Both the position numbers and the translations under genes were made by a program. DNA of 64,000 bases from Cloacibacillus sp. An23 (lineage in GTDB: Bacteria; Synergistota; Synergistia; Synergistales; Synergistaceae), in assembly GCF_002159945.1 (NCBI RefSeq), contig NZ_NFJQ01000003.1, positions 62,001 to 126,000 on the forward strand, written 5' to 3'. Below are positions 26,343 through 35,561 of the stretch, in pieces. The first letter of the stretch is position 1. Each line of letters opens with the position of its first letter. A model generated the notes under the pieces. The model was not told the DNA's origin. It made no database searches and was given only the letters and a program-made list of their open reading frames with translations.

Positions 26343-27620
26343 TTATTTGAATTTGATGAGACGGAAATCTTTCTTGCCTACGTTGAGCTGGACGTAGCGG
26401 CCGGCCAGGAGGTCGGCTTCGGTGAGGCGTTTGTCCGCGCCGGCGATTTTTTCGCCGTTGAGGTATGCTCCGCCCTCTTTGATTTTTTTCTTCGCGTTGC
26501 CCTTTGAGTCGCAGGCTCCGCAGAGGACGAGCAGATCGGTGACGCCGTCGGTCTCGGCGAGGTCGGCTTCGGCGCAGGGGATTTCCGCGGAGAGCGTGTC
26601 GAGGACTTCCTGCGAAGCGTCTTTGATGCTCGATTCGCCGAAGAGCACGGCGCTCGCGTCGCGCACGCGCGCGGCGGCTTCTTCGCCGTGGACGCGGCAG
26701 GTCATTTCCCACGCAAGCTCTTTCTGCGCTTTGCGCAGGTGCGGCGCTTTCGCGTGCTCTTCGAGCAACGCGGCTATTTCGCCGAGTTCGCGGAATGTGA
26801 AGAGTTTGAAGAGTTTTTCAAGGTCTTTGTCGTCCACGTTGATCCAGAACTGGTAGAACTTGTAGACGCTGGTGCGCTCGGGCGAGAGGTAGACGGCGCC
26901 GCTTTCGGATTTTCCGAATTTCTGTCCCTGCGCGTTGAGCAGCAGCGGGAAGGTGATGCCGTAGCACTGCCCGCCGGATTTTTTGCGCGTTAGGTCCATG
27001 CCGGCGATGATGTTGACTTGCTGGTCGTTGCCGCCCATCTGGAGCGTGCAGCCGTATTCATTGTAGAGGTGGTTGAAGTCGAAGGCCTGGAGCAGTATGT
27101 AGGAGAGCTCGGTGTAGGTTATCGACTTGTCGGGGTCGAGGACGCGGCTGCGCACGTATTCGCGGTTGACGAGGAAGCTGACGGTGAAGTATTTTCCCGT
27201 GTCGCGCAGGAATTCTATATAGTTTTCTTTTTTGAGCCAGTCGTTGTTGTTGACGAGCAGCGCGCTGTTTTCGCCGCTGTCGAAGTTGAGGAAGTGGCGG
27301 AGCTGGTTCGCTATGCAGGATACGTTGTGGAGTATCTGCTCTTCGGAGAGCAGGTTGCGTTCGGCGCTTTTGCCCGACGGGTCGCCGATGCGTCCCGTGC
27401 CGCCGCCCGCTATCGCTATCGGGCGGTGTCCGAGGCGCTGGAGCCACGCGAGACCCATGATGGCGACGAGGTTGCCGACGTGGAGGCTGTCGGCGGACGG
27501 GTCGAAGCCTATGTAGCCCGTCACCATGTTGTTTTTGAAGTGCTCTTCAAGCTCCTCGTTGTGGCTCGTCCACTCGACGAAGCCGCGATCCCTCAAAACC
27601 TGCAGCGCGTTTGTGTGCAT
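26343..27620 (-). CDS. tyrS: Tyrosyl-tRNA synthetase
   Basis: 425 residues, class I synthetase. The HIGH-type motif lies in GFDPSADSLHVGNL and the KMSKS-type motif is KFGKSESG, as in the bacterial TyrS1 (TyrRS-S) type. Tyrosine-site residues appear in QMGGNDQQVNI. A C-terminal S4 RNA-binding domain covers about residues 350-420 (KKKIKEGGAYLNGEKI). AGGAGG precedes the ATG. Separated from the next gene upstream by 22 bases. Confidence 0.97.
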   Translation of the reverse strand: MHTNALQVLRDRGFVEWTSHNEELEEHFKNNMVTGYIGFDPSADSLHVGNLVAIMGLAWLQRLGHRPIAIAGGGTGRIGDPSGKSAERNLLSEEQILHNVSCIANQLRHFLNFDSGENSALLVNNNDWLKKENYIEFLRDTGKYFTVSFLVNREYVRSRVLDPDKSITYTELSYILLQAFDFNHLYNEYGCTLQMGGNDQQVNIIAGMDLTRKKSGGQCYGITFPLLLNAQGQKFGKSESGAVYLSPERTSVYKFYQFWINVDDKDLEKLFKLFTFRELGEIAALLEEHAKAPHLRKAQKELAWEMTCRVHGEEAAARVRDASAVLFGESSIKDASQEVLDTLSAEIPCAEADLAETDGVTDLLVLCGACDSKGNAKKKIKEGGAYLNGEKIAGADKRLTEADLLAGRYVQLNVGKKDFRLIKFK

Positions 27621-27642
27621 CGGTTAAAAAAACCTCCTGAGT

Positions 27643-29208
27643 TTATTTTTCATGATTATACCAGTTGATGCGCCCGGAGAGCGGCTTTTCCCAGACTATC
27701 ATGACGCGCCCCAGCCTCTGGAGCACGCCGCCGAAGGAGTCCGCTATCTCCTGGTCGAATGGGCTTATGGATATTTCCGGCTGAAGCGGCTCCGGGTCGC
27801 TCTGGGTTCCGCCCCACGGATATCCGCCGCCGTAGTCTTCCGTGCCGCCGTAGAAGTCTTCGTCCTCTTCTTCTTCGAGGAATGTGCTCATCCTCGTCAT
27901 TTCGGAGAGGGCTTTGCCTATCCTCGGGAGGTCGGCGAGCATCCAGCCGACGGCTTTTTCGTCTTTTGAGAGGAACTGAGAGAGCGTTTCGCCCGAGGCG
28001 AGCGACTGCGGCGAGGCGAGGCCGAGCACGGCGGTGCCGCCTCGCCCCGCGCCTATGACGGAGAAGGGCACGCTGGCCGCGCCGCCGAAGTCGAAGCCCG
28101 CGACGGGCTCAGGTTCCGCTCCGAGGAAGAGGTTGTCCCAGAAGGCGGAGACGAGCGCCCGCATCAGCTCAGGTCTGCCGGAAAATTCCGCGAGGAAACC
28201 GGGCAGCGAGAACCAGAGTATTTTGTTCTGCCCGCCGAGTGAGATTACCGTGCGCCCCGCGAGTATCTCGCGTATCTGCGCGTCGGCGAGGCCGAGGCTT
28301 TCGGCGAATATGCCGGCGCGCGAGAGCGGAAACGGCCATTCGGACGGTGAGCCTTTGAGCGCAGGGAGGTTGACGCCCGCCGAGAGCAGAAGGGGCTGCG
28401 GCAGCACGCAGCCGGAGACGTCCCAGCTCTTTGCCTCGAGCGAGGCGGTCATGTATGCCCGCGCCGCGGCTCCGAGGTTCACGAAGGCCCAGCGCGCCTC
28501 GCCGGGCTGCCCTTCGCTCTGAGGGCCGCGCCAAGCGGCCTCGAGCGTCAGCGCGAAGTTCTCCTTGGCTCGTTTCGTCAGTTCGCCGCCGTCGGATATT
28601 TCGATGTGCGCGGGCCACTGCGGTTCCTGCGTCCATTTTTTGTCCTTCAGGCCGCCGCCGTTTTCGAGCGAGGTCATTTTGTGCAGCGTTCGCTGGTCGG
28701 CCGCGATCAGCGTGTGAGTCCCCATGACCGTGTAGTAGAAGGGCTCTGATAGGCTCTCAGAGCGCACGGCGAACACGCCGCCGCGCCCTTCGGCGCTCTC
28801 GGTCCCGAAGGCGGCGTCGAGCGGCGCGGGGAGCGCGCCCTTTTGCAGAAGCTTCGTCTCTTCGGCGGTGAAGCGCGCCGCGCAGCAGACTGAGGCCGCG
28901 CCGTCCGCGCCGCGCTCGAGCAGCACTGCGGCGTCTTCGGCCATAGCGGCGGCGGCGAGTACCGCGCCGCTCGGCGTGTCGCTCTTAAGGTGCGCGTATA
29001 TGCCGTCGGTCAGCAGCGACGAAAGCACTTTAGGATAGTTGCGTCCCTTTGTTTCAAGCAGAATGTACGGAGCAGTTTCGTCCGGCTCGGGTATGTAGGC
29101 CAGAGGCCCAGAGCCGGCGCGCGCCTGCCAAAGATATACGAACGCGGCGGCGGCGATAACTACGGCGGCCGCCGCCGCTGCCGCAGCGTATTTCAATTTC
29201 GCTCCCAT
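27643..29208 (-). CDS. Unknown membrane-anchored exported protein
   Basis: 521 residues. An alanine-rich N-terminal hydrophobic helix (residues 7-27) is followed by a large domain predicted outside the cytoplasm. An acidic, glycine-rich tract (FLEEEEDEDFYGG onward, about residues 440-470) lies near the C-terminus, ending in a short conserved-looking IVWEKPLSGRINWY segment. I do not recognise a family; the overall layout recalls DUF3352-type proteins. Same strand as tyrS and the beta-CASP nuclease, possibly one unit. Confidence 0.7.
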   Translation of the reverse strand: MGAKLKYAAAAAAAAVVIAAAAFVYLWQARAGSGPLAYIPEPDETAPYILLETKGRNYPKVLSSLLTDGIYAHLKSDTPSGAVLAAAAMAEDAAVLLERGADGAASVCCAARFTAEETKLLQKGALPAPLDAAFGTESAEGRGGVFAVRSESLSEPFYYTVMGTHTLIAADQRTLHKMTSLENGGGLKDKKWTQEPQWPAHIEISDGGELTKRAKENFALTLEAAWRGPQSEGQPGEARWAFVNLGAAARAYMTASLEAKSWDVSGCVLPQPLLLSAGVNLPALKGSPSEWPFPLSRAGIFAESLGLADAQIREILAGRTVISLGGQNKILWFSLPGFLAEFSGRPELMRALVSAFWDNLFLGAEPEPVAGFDFGGAASVPFSVIGAGRGGTAVLGLASPQSLASGETLSQFLSKDEKAVGWMLADLPRIGKALSEMTRMSTFLEEEEDEDFYGGTEDYGGGYPWGGTQSDPEPLQPEISISPFDQEIADSFGGVLQRLGRVMIVWEKPLSGRINWYNHEK

Positions 29209-29244
29209 CGAGAGATCCTTCCTTTTGCCCCGCGCGGCACAGTC

Positions 29245-30879
29245 TTAGCCCTTGCCTTCGCGCGCGCTTCCGGCGCCGAGCGCGGCGGCGGTCTCGAGCA
29301 GCGTGCGCGCGGATATGAGCAGCGGCATTATATTGCGGTACTGCTCGTCGTTGTTTATCAGCTTTTCGCGCATTTCGTCGGTGCGTTCCGATATCATGTT
29401 CAGCACGCTCTCGACGTCTTTCGTGTCGAAGTCTATCCTGTCGAGGATACGCTTCGATATGACCGGCATCTCGGCCCTCTCCGGGGCCGGCGCGAGGAGG
29501 TCTATCTCGTCGCCTATCGCCGGGATGCGCGTCGCGTAGCCGGCGTCCTTGAGGCCGAGCGCCAGCGACTCCGCCGACTTCGGCTCGCCGTGTACGATTA
29601 TGAAGCGCGCCTTCTTCGGGAAGTGCGAGGCCCAGCTCAGAAGGTCGCCGCGGTCCGCGTGCGCTGAGAAGCCGTTGAGCGTATGGAACTTCGCTTTCAC
29701 GGATATTTCCTCGCCCGCTATGCGCACCTTCTTCGCTCCGTCTACGAGGCGGCGGCCCAGCGTGCCGTAGGCCTGGTAGCCTACGAAGAATACGTGCGTG
29801 TCTTTTTTATAAAGGCTGTGCTTGAGGTGGTGCATTATGCGCCCGCCGGAACACATCCCGCTGCCTGCGAGGACTATGCCCTCGTCCATCGCGTTTATCG
29901 CGCGCGACTCTTCGGCGGTTCGCACGAAGCTGAAGCCGCGCGGCTCGAACGGGTCTTCGCCGTTCATCAGCATCTCTTTGAGATCGCGCGAGAGCAGCGC
30001 CGCGTGGGCCGAGTATATCTCCGTAGTCTTGACGCCCATCGGCGAATCGAGGTAGATGTTCGCCATTTTGAGGTCCGGCAGCTTCTTCTGGAGCAGCTTG
30101 AATTCGTACAGCATCCTCTGCGCGCGGTCGACTACGAATGTCGGCACGAGCACCTTTCCGCCGGAGCGGACGGCGGCCTCCATCGCGTCCTGGAACTCGG
30201 CGCGCGTGTCCGCGAGCGACTTGTGCAGACGGTCGCCGTAAGTCGATTCAATAAGTACGAAGTCCGCCTCTTCCACCACCGCGGGCGGCTTTTCTATAAC
30301 GCCGTCGAGCGGCCCGAGGTCGCCGGAGAAGACGACTTTCACAGGTTTTTCGTCCTTTTCGGAGATCCACGCCTCTATTATCGCGCTGCCGAGTATGTGC
30401 CCTGCGTCGCGGAAGCGGACCTTCAGCCCCGGCATGATCTCGAAGACCTCGTCGTACGGGACGTAGCTGCGCAGCGCGAGCGCGTCCTCGACGTCGTTGT
30501 CTCCGTAAAGCGGCTTGACCGCGGGCAGCCCCTTGCGCGCGTTCTTGCGCGTGCGCCATTCCGCGTCTTCCTTCATTATCTTCGCTGAATCGCGGAGCAG
30601 GATCTCTATCAGCTCCGAGGTCGCGTGCGTGCAGTATATCTTTCCTTTGAAGCCTTGCCTGACGAGCAGCGGCAGCCGGCCGCTGTGGTCTATGTGCGCG
30701 TGGGTGAGCAGCACCGCGTCTATGCCGGCCGGGTCGTAGGGGAAGTTCTCGCCCTCATGGCGCTCCTCGTCCTCGCCCTGGTGCGTGCCGCAATCGACGA
30801 GCACCCTGTACCCCGCCGTCTCTATCATGTAGTTCGAACCGGTAACTTCTCCAGCCGCTCCAAATATTCTAAGCTTCAT
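29245..30879 (-). CDS. MBL-fold beta-CASP RNA nuclease
   Basis: 544 residues from the ATG at 30877-30879 (AGGGCGG upstream). Metallo-beta-lactamase motifs are LLTHAHIDHSGRLP, FRDAGHILGSA, FSGDLG and the late histidine in FSAHAD. The beta-CASP insert lies between about residues 200 and 390 (VLIESTYGDRLH, TFVVDRAQR, SGMCSGGRIMHHLKH). Such proteins are ribonucleases of the CPSF/RNase J-related type acting in the cytoplasm. A C-terminal extension of about 80 residues beyond the usual end is helical and of unknown role. Confidence 0.92.
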   Translation of the reverse strand: MKLRIFGAAGEVTGSNYMIETAGYRVLVDCGTHQGEDEERHEGENFPYDPAGIDAVLLTHAHIDHSGRLPLLVRQGFKGKIYCTHATSELIEILLRDSAKIMKEDAEWRTRKNARKGLPAVKPLYGDNDVEDALALRSYVPYDEVFEIMPGLKVRFRDAGHILGSAIIEAWISEKDEKPVKVVFSGDLGPLDGVIEKPPAVVEEADFVLIESTYGDRLHKSLADTRAEFQDAMEAAVRSGGKVLVPTFVVDRAQRMLYEFKLLQKKLPDLKMANIYLDSPMGVKTTEIYSAHAALLSRDLKEMLMNGEDPFEPRGFSFVRTAEESRAINAMDEGIVLAGSGMCSGGRIMHHLKHSLYKKDTHVFFVGYQAYGTLGRRLVDGAKKVRIAGEEISVKAKFHTLNGFSAHADRGDLLSWASHFPKKARFIIVHGEPKSAESLALGLKDAGYATRIPAIGDEIDLLAPAPERAEMPVISKRILDRIDFDTKDVESVLNMISERTDEMREKLINNDEQYRNIMPLLISARTLLETAAALGAGSAREGKG

Positions 30880-30936
30880 GACGAACCGCCCTAAGGCCCC
30901 CACCTTTCGCGTGAAGATTATAACAGCGCTTTGATA

Positions 30937-32328
30937 TTATTCTACCCTCTGCGCGGGCACTTCACAACGTATGACGGTGCCTATTCCGGCCTTCGATTTT
31001 ATTTCTATCGTGCCGCCGGCGAGGCGCATGCGCTCGCTCATGTTCGAAAGCCCGCGGTGCCCGCGCACGCGCAGCTCCTTGAAGTCGCCGGGCATGTCGA
31101 AGCCGCCGCCGTTGTCCCTGACCGTCATCGCCACCTTGTCAGCCTCGCGCGACAGCGAGACGTTCACGACGCTTGCGCCGCCGTGGTGTACGGAGTTGTT
31201 GATCGCCTCCTGCGCGACGCGGTAAAAAGCGAGGCAGAGCTGCGGCTGCACGTCCTCCTCTTCGTCCCACTCCCCGGATATGTCGAGCTCTATGTCCACG
31301 CCGAGCTGCGCCGACATCCTGTTGCAGAGCTCCGTCAGCGAGTGGCGCAGGCCGAGGTCGAGCCACGGCGGCGTCAGGTCGTTGCAGAGCTCGCGCAGCT
31401 CTTTCACCCCTATCATAGCTACGCGCTCCGCCCCAGAGAGGCTCGCGACGGCGGACGGGTTGTCCTGAAGGTCCGTCTTGAGCAGCCGCAGCCGCTGGAC
31501 GAGCGCGGTCGCGTCCTGGAGCGGGCCGTCGTGTATCTCGCGGGATATGAGCTCGCGCTCGTCTTCCTGTATCTTTACGATGTCGGTGACGTAGTCCCGC
31601 TGGAGCTTTTCCTTTTCTATGGCGGACTGGGCGAGAAGCGCGAAGGTCGAGCGGAGCTGGCGAAGCTCGGGCACCGCGCCCGGAGCGTCCGGGGCCGGCA
31701 TGTCCCGCCCGAAGGAGAGCGACAGTATCTCGCGGTCGAGTTTCCGCAGCGGCACTATGACCTTGTCGTAGAGCAGGTATATCGCCAGCAGCGTAAAAGC
31801 GGCGAGCGAGGCCATGACGAAAGGCCACAGCGACACGAGCAGAACCATCGTGCCGAATAGCATCTCCCACGACACCGCGCCTATGACGTATATGTTTTCG
31901 TCTGGTATGTCGTAGCGCACGCCCGTGTAGTACGAGCCGATCTTGTCGTGTATCTTGACCGGGACGCGCGAGTTGAAAGAGCCTTTCCACTTGTGGAGGA
32001 ACGCGACCTCGCCGGGCGATTCGTAGACGACCGCGCCGTTCGTATGGAAGACGGCGAAAAGCCCCGGGATGTCCATCGCGCCGAGCAGCGCTTGTATCGT
32101 CTCGGTGTCGCCTTCGACGACGCCTTTGCCGCCCGCGCGTATGTTCCATTTCTTGGAGTCGAGGCGCGCGGCCACGCTGTCTACGAGGTTCTCGACGTAA
32201 TTGCCGGCGACCGCGCGCATCGTGCTTTCAAACTGGTTGTAGACGACCCACGCGAGTATCAGCGCGAGAAACGCCGGAATGAAGATGGCGATGATGAGCT
32301 GATAGAGCAGGCCGCGCTTTTTCTTCAC
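30937..32328 (-). CDS. Sensor histidine kinase, NarX/DegS type
   Basis: 463 residues with a GTG start. Two membrane helices (about residues 8-28 and 157-187) bracket an extracytoplasmic sensor domain of roughly 125 residues. A HAMP-like linker follows. The HisKA_3 box reads ISREIHDGPLQDATALVQRL, with the phosphorylated histidine in EIHDGP. The HATPase domain has AQEAINNSVHHGG, DNGGGF and GLSNMSERMRLAGG. One base separates it from the response regulator gene upstream, so the two form one system. The signal is unknown. Confidence 0.94.
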   Translation of the reverse strand: MKKKRGLLYQLIIAIFIPAFLALILAWVVYNQFESTMRAVAGNYVENLVDSVAARLDSKKWNIRAGGKGVVEGDTETIQALLGAMDIPGLFAVFHTNGAVVYESPGEVAFLHKWKGSFNSRVPVKIHDKIGSYYTGVRYDIPDENIYVIGAVSWEMLFGTMVLLVSLWPFVMASLAAFTLLAIYLLYDKVIVPLRKLDREILSLSFGRDMPAPDAPGAVPELRQLRSTFALLAQSAIEKEKLQRDYVTDIVKIQEDERELISREIHDGPLQDATALVQRLRLLKTDLQDNPSAVASLSGAERVAMIGVKELRELCNDLTPPWLDLGLRHSLTELCNRMSAQLGVDIELDISGEWDEEEDVQPQLCLAFYRVAQEAINNSVHHGGASVVNVSLSREADKVAMTVRDNGGGFDMPGDFKELRVRGHRGLSNMSERMRLAGGTIEIKSKAGIGTVIRCEVPAQRVE

Positions 32329-32329
32329 G

Positions 32330-32968
32330 TCAGTCGATCAGTTCCTCTATCGTGACGATGCCGTATTTTATCGCGAGCAGCATCGCCTCGGTCTTGTTCT
32401 TCGCGCCCAGCTTGTCGTATATCGAGGCGAGATGCGTCTGCACAGTGCGCTCGCTGATGAAGAGCTTCGCCGCGATCTCCTTGCCCGAGAGGCCGCGCGC
32501 CGCGAGCAGAAGCACCTCGCGTTCGCGCACTGAAACAGGCTCCGGCACGAAATTGTCGCCGCCCTCGACGGCGCTCGCCACCTCGCTGTCGAGGTAGAAG
32601 CCGCCGCGCGCCGCGATGCGTATCGCCTTCGAGAGAGTGTCCATCGTCGCCGTCTTCAGCAGATAGCCGCGCGCCCCCGCGCGGAGCGCCGCAAGGACGT
32701 ACTGGTTCGCGTCGTAGGAGGTGAGCATCAGCGCCGCCGTCGGAATATCCGCGTCGCGCGCCATCCGCGCTATCGTAATGCCGTCCAGCCCGGGCATACG
32801 TATATCCAGCAGAGCGACCTGCGGGCGCAGGGCCTTGATCCCCGCCCACGTCGATTCTCCGTCCGCGTACTCGCCGACGACCTCGAAGTCCGGCTCCTTG
32901 GAAAGGTAGCCCTTCATCCCCTCTCTGGTGAGAGGATGGTCGTCCGCCAAAATTATTGTTATCGACAT
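32330..32968 (-). CDS. Response regulator, NarL/FixJ family
   Basis: 212 residues. The receiver domain has the acidic pair in ILADDHPLTREGM, the phosphoacceptor aspartate in ALLDIRMPGLDG and a conserved lysine in YLLKTA. The C-terminal LuxR-type helix-turn-helix reads SVREREVLLLAARGLSGKEIA then ERTVQTHLASIYDKLGAKN. It is the DNA-binding partner of the adjacent kinase. Target promoters are not identifiable in this window. Confidence 0.95.
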   Translation of the reverse strand: MSITIILADDHPLTREGMKGYLSKEPDFEVVGEYADGESTWAGIKALRPQVALLDIRMPGLDGITIARMARDADIPTAALMLTSYDANQYVLAALRAGARGYLLKTATMDTLSKAIRIAARGGFYLDSEVASAVEGGDNFVPEPVSVREREVLLLAARGLSGKEIAAKLFISERTVQTHLASIYDKLGAKNKTEAMLLAIKYGIVTIEELID

Positions 32969-33015
32969 GGTTCTTTAACTCCCCTCCGAGCCGCGGGACG
33001 GAGCTCCGCGCGGCC

Positions 33016-33498
33016 CTATGAAATCGAAAAAATATCGCGCGGCAGCGTCGCGGGGTCCACCCATACGCTCTCCACGCCGGACTCCGCCATTATCGCGCGC
33101 GCCAGCTCGTCCGGGTACGGGTAAAGATAGAAGACTTTCTCGCAGCCGGCGTTGATGATGGCCTTCGTGCAGTAGACGCACGGCTCGTGCGTGCAGTAGA
33201 GCCACGAGCCCGCCGTCGCCGTGCCCGCCGAGGCCGCCTGCGCTATCGCGTTTATCTCCGCGTGCGAGCCGCGGCAGATTTCGTGCCGCTCGCCCGACGC
33301 TATGCCGAGCTGCTCGCGAAGGCAGCCCGCCGTCTCGCAGTGGCTCACGCCGCGCGGCGCGCCGTTGTATCCGGTGCTCAATATCTGCCTGTCGCGCACC
33401 AGCACCGCGCCGACCTTGCGCCGCAGGCATGTGCTGCGGCTCGCGGCCACCTGAGCCATGAGAAGGAAATAAATATCCCAGTCCGGTCTTCCATTCAT
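33016..33498 (-). CDS. dCMP/deoxycytidylate deaminase-family protein
   Basis: 160 residues from the ATG at 33496-33498, with GGAGG ten bases upstream. Zinc and catalytic residues are HAE in RGSHAEINAIAQAA and the PCVYC pair in HEPCVYCTKAI. An extra metal-type set, CETAGC and EICRGSH, matches ComE/dCMP deaminases. The likely reaction is dCMP to dUMP in pyrimidine salvage. Transcribed alone or with the response regulator downstream. Confidence 0.88.
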   Translation of the reverse strand: MNGRPDWDIYFLLMAQVAASRSTCLRRKVGAVLVRDRQILSTGYNGAPRGVSHCETAGCLREQLGIASGERHEICRGSHAEINAIAQAASAGTATAGSWLYCTHEPCVYCTKAIINAGCEKVFYLYPYPDELARAIMAESGVESVWVDPATLPRDIFSIS

Positions 33499-34002
33499 CC
33501 CAGAACGCCTCCGCCGGTATTCGGGAAACGCGGACATTCGCGCCGCGCCCCTCCCGTCTTTGTATTATATATAATCTTATAGTGAAATGTCGTAAAATGC
33601 CGCCGGTAATTGAAGGAAAATTTTACGCGCGCGGACGGCGGAAGAGCGCGGTCGTTGCGTGCTCGAGCGCGCGCCGTGCAAGTTTGCTGGACATTGCGGA
33701 AGCGACGGCGCGCGGCGCGGCGTGAGGAACATTACGGAAGAGCGGGAACGCGGCGTATAGCGGCTTGAATTTCGCAAAGTATCGGAAATTGACGTCGCTG
33801 GATTCCGCGTCAAGCGCGGAATGACGGCGAACCCCACTGTATCTCTTTGTTGATTGAGCAACCATAAGCTTGTTCGGCATTGCGTGCGCGGGAGGAATCG
33901 CGTAAACGCAGCCGGCTCCGCGAGCGCGTGTGCGCAGCGCGGAGTCTTGATGTTTCGGCGAAGGTTTCGGGATAATTGCGAACGGAGCGGCGGCGTTCCG
34001 TC
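33499..34002. other. Intergenic region with a degenerate repeat, no gene seen
   Basis: About 500 bases between citX and the deaminase gene. I see no coding frame with a ribosome site or family likeness. A short hairpin repeat is present near 33801-33823 (listed separately). Weak GC-rich inverted segments occur near 33980-34000 but lack a T run, so no clear citX terminator is visible. Confidence 0.5.
33801..33823. repeat. Intergenic palindromic repeat unit (ATTCCGCG-N5-CGCGGAAT)
   Basis: ATTCCGCG (33802-33809) and CGCGGAAT (33815-33822) flank TCAAG. With its flanks it gives, when translated, the A-V-I-P-R-L-T-R-N-P string known from intergenic repeats of many genomes that are often mis-annotated as proteins. 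A partial relative (GCGCGGAATCCGCC) occurs near 41834-41847. Confidence 0.5.
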
Positions 34003-34515
34003 TTATCTGCCCGCCGACGCGGTTTTGACCATTCTCATGACGAGCTCGCGCAGCTCCGCCGCGTCGTGGCGTCCGGCGCGAGCGCAGGCTTTCGCGTCTT
34101 CGCCGCAGAGGAGGCAGCGGCGCGGCGGCAGCCCCATGCCGAGGCGCGAGAGCTGGCCCTGCGCCGTCAGCACGTCGATGTCGAGAATCCTCCCGGCATC
34201 CATGCAGTTCTCGGCTTCTACCGCCGCGCGCTTTAGCGCCCGCGCGTCGAATTTTCTGCCGTCGAAGGCCCCCTGCCAGCATAGCCCAGCTCCGTTGTCG
34301 AGATAATGCTCTTCGAAGGGGGCGGCGCAGAGGTGCGCTAGCAGGAAGCGTCGGCACTCCTTTATCACCGTCACGTCGCCGGGGATTCTTTTCGGAAAGC
34401 CGGGGACGTTGAGCCCTATCTGGCAGACGAAGGCTTTTTCGCGCGCCGCGAGCATTTGCCGCTGGCACGCGGCGCGTTCGTCGCGTCCGGCGAGCACTTC
34501 TTCGAGCGGGGTCAT
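34003..34515 (-). CDS. citX: Holo-citrate lyase synthase (CitX family)
   Basis: 170 residues. Family motifs are CQIGLNVPGFPKRIPG near residue 31 and ILDIDVLTAQGQLSRLGMG followed by PPRRCLLCGEDAKACARAGRH. CitX transfers the 2-prime-(5-triphosphoribosyl)-3-prime-dephospho-CoA group to the citrate lyase acyl carrier subunit. Its ATG overlaps the citC stop by ATGA. The lyase subunits CitD, CitE and CitF are absent from this window. Here it shares an operon with an acyl-CoA ligase and an M20 amidohydrolase, so another carrier protein target is conceivable. Confidence 0.88.
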   Translation of the reverse strand: MTPLEEVLAGRDERAACQRQMLAAREKAFVCQIGLNVPGFPKRIPGDVTVIKECRRFLLAHLCAAPFEEHYLDNGAGLCWQGAFDGRKFDARALKRAAVEAENCMDAGRILDIDVLTAQGQLSRLGMGLPPRRCLLCGEDAKACARAGRHDAAELRELVMRMVKTASAGR

Positions 34516-35561
34516 TTCCGCGTCTCCCGCAGCTTCGCGGCGGCCTCGCGTCCGCGCGGGCTTTTCAGGTAGTCGAGCGTGACTTGCGGCAGCAGGGTTT
34601 CGAGGCCGTCCGCGCCTTCGGCTATCATCGCGCGCACGCGCGAGGCGGAGACTGGCGCGCCGCCGCTCTCTTTGCGCGTTATCTCCGCGACTTCGCAGCC
34701 GTATTCGGGCAGCACTTTTTTCAGCGTTTCGTTATAGACCGCCGTGACGGGGCAGAGAGGCTCGGTGCCGACGAAGCGGCGTCCGACGCCGAGCGCGGGG
34801 ACGAAGAGCCGCCCGAAGAGCCGCGCGTCTAGCTCCGCCTGTTCGGCGGCGACTGGGAGTTCGCCGCGGTCTTTCAGGAAGTATGTCGGGAAGGTGGCTT
34901 TCGAGACGGCGTAGCTGCCGCTCGCGAGGACGCGGACGTTCGGCAGGTGGGCCGTCCCCGCGCGCACGAGCGCGAGCCTGTCGGCGAACGGGAAGGCCGA
35001 GGCGTCCTCTTCGACCACTATGACGTAAAAGACGGGCGCGGCCTTCGCTCCTTGTTCTATCAGAAACTGATGGCCCAGCGTGAATGGGTTGCAGTTCATC
35101 ACGGCGGCCGCCGAGCGCGGGCCGTTCTTCGCGCGTTCGGCCTCAAGCGAGGCGCGGAATTCGTTTACGCCCGGCGCGCCGCACTCCATGAGCACGGAGC
35201 GTTTCGACGCGGCGAGCTCGCGGAAGCCGAGCGAAGCAAATTTCGGCGCGGACTCGGGCTTCGTGTAGACGAAGAATTTATAGCGCCCGTCCGCGCGCGC
35301 GGCGCTCATCAGCGCCGAGATGACCTGCCCCGAAAGGCCGGCCTCGCGCCACTCCGGGTCCGCGGCTACCATTTTTATGACGTTTCCCTCAAGGCTCGCC
35401 GTCGCGATTATATTTTCGTCGCTGTCCTCGGCGAAGGCCGTGTAGTCGGGCGCGCCCTCGAAGACCAGCCCGGCTTCGCCGAGCAGGCGTTCGGCGGCGC
35501 GGCGCTCGAAGCGGTCCGGGTGTCTCGTAACGCGGCATGATACGCCGTACAAGGCCGTCAC
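34512..35561 (-). CDS. citC: Citrate lyase ligase (CitC family)
   Basis: 349 residues. A GNAT-like N-terminal domain (residues about 1-125, IKMVAADPEWREAGLSGQVI) precedes a nucleotidyltransferase domain with AAVMNCNPFTLGHQFLIEQG (the T-x-GH nucleotide site) and APVSASRVR near the end. CitC acetylates the thiol of the citrate lyase prosthetic group using ATP and acetate. Overlaps the ligase gene upstream and citX downstream by four bases each, so translation of all three is coupled. Confidence 0.92.
   Translation of the reverse strand: MTALYGVSCRVTRHPDRFERRAAERLLGEAGLVFEGAPDYTAFAEDSDENIIATASLEGNVIKMVAADPEWREAGLSGQVISALMSAARADGRYKFFVYTKPESAPKFASLGFRELAASKRSVLMECGAPGVNEFRASLEAERAKNGPRSAAAVMNCNPFTLGHQFLIEQGAKAAPVFYVIVVEEDASAFPFADRLALVRAGTAHLPNVRVLASGSYAVSKATFPTYFLKDRGELPVAAEQAELDARLFGRLFVPALGVGRRFVGTEPLCPVTAVYNETLKKVLPEYGCEVAEITRKESGGAPVSASRVRAMIAEGADGLETLLPQVTLDYLKSPRGREAAAKLRETRK

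Noticed and set aside
33577-33861. Small protein containing V-I-P-R-L-T-R-N-P
   Set aside because: This string is the translation of a widespread intergenic palindromic repeat; no ribosome site or coding bias supports a gene.
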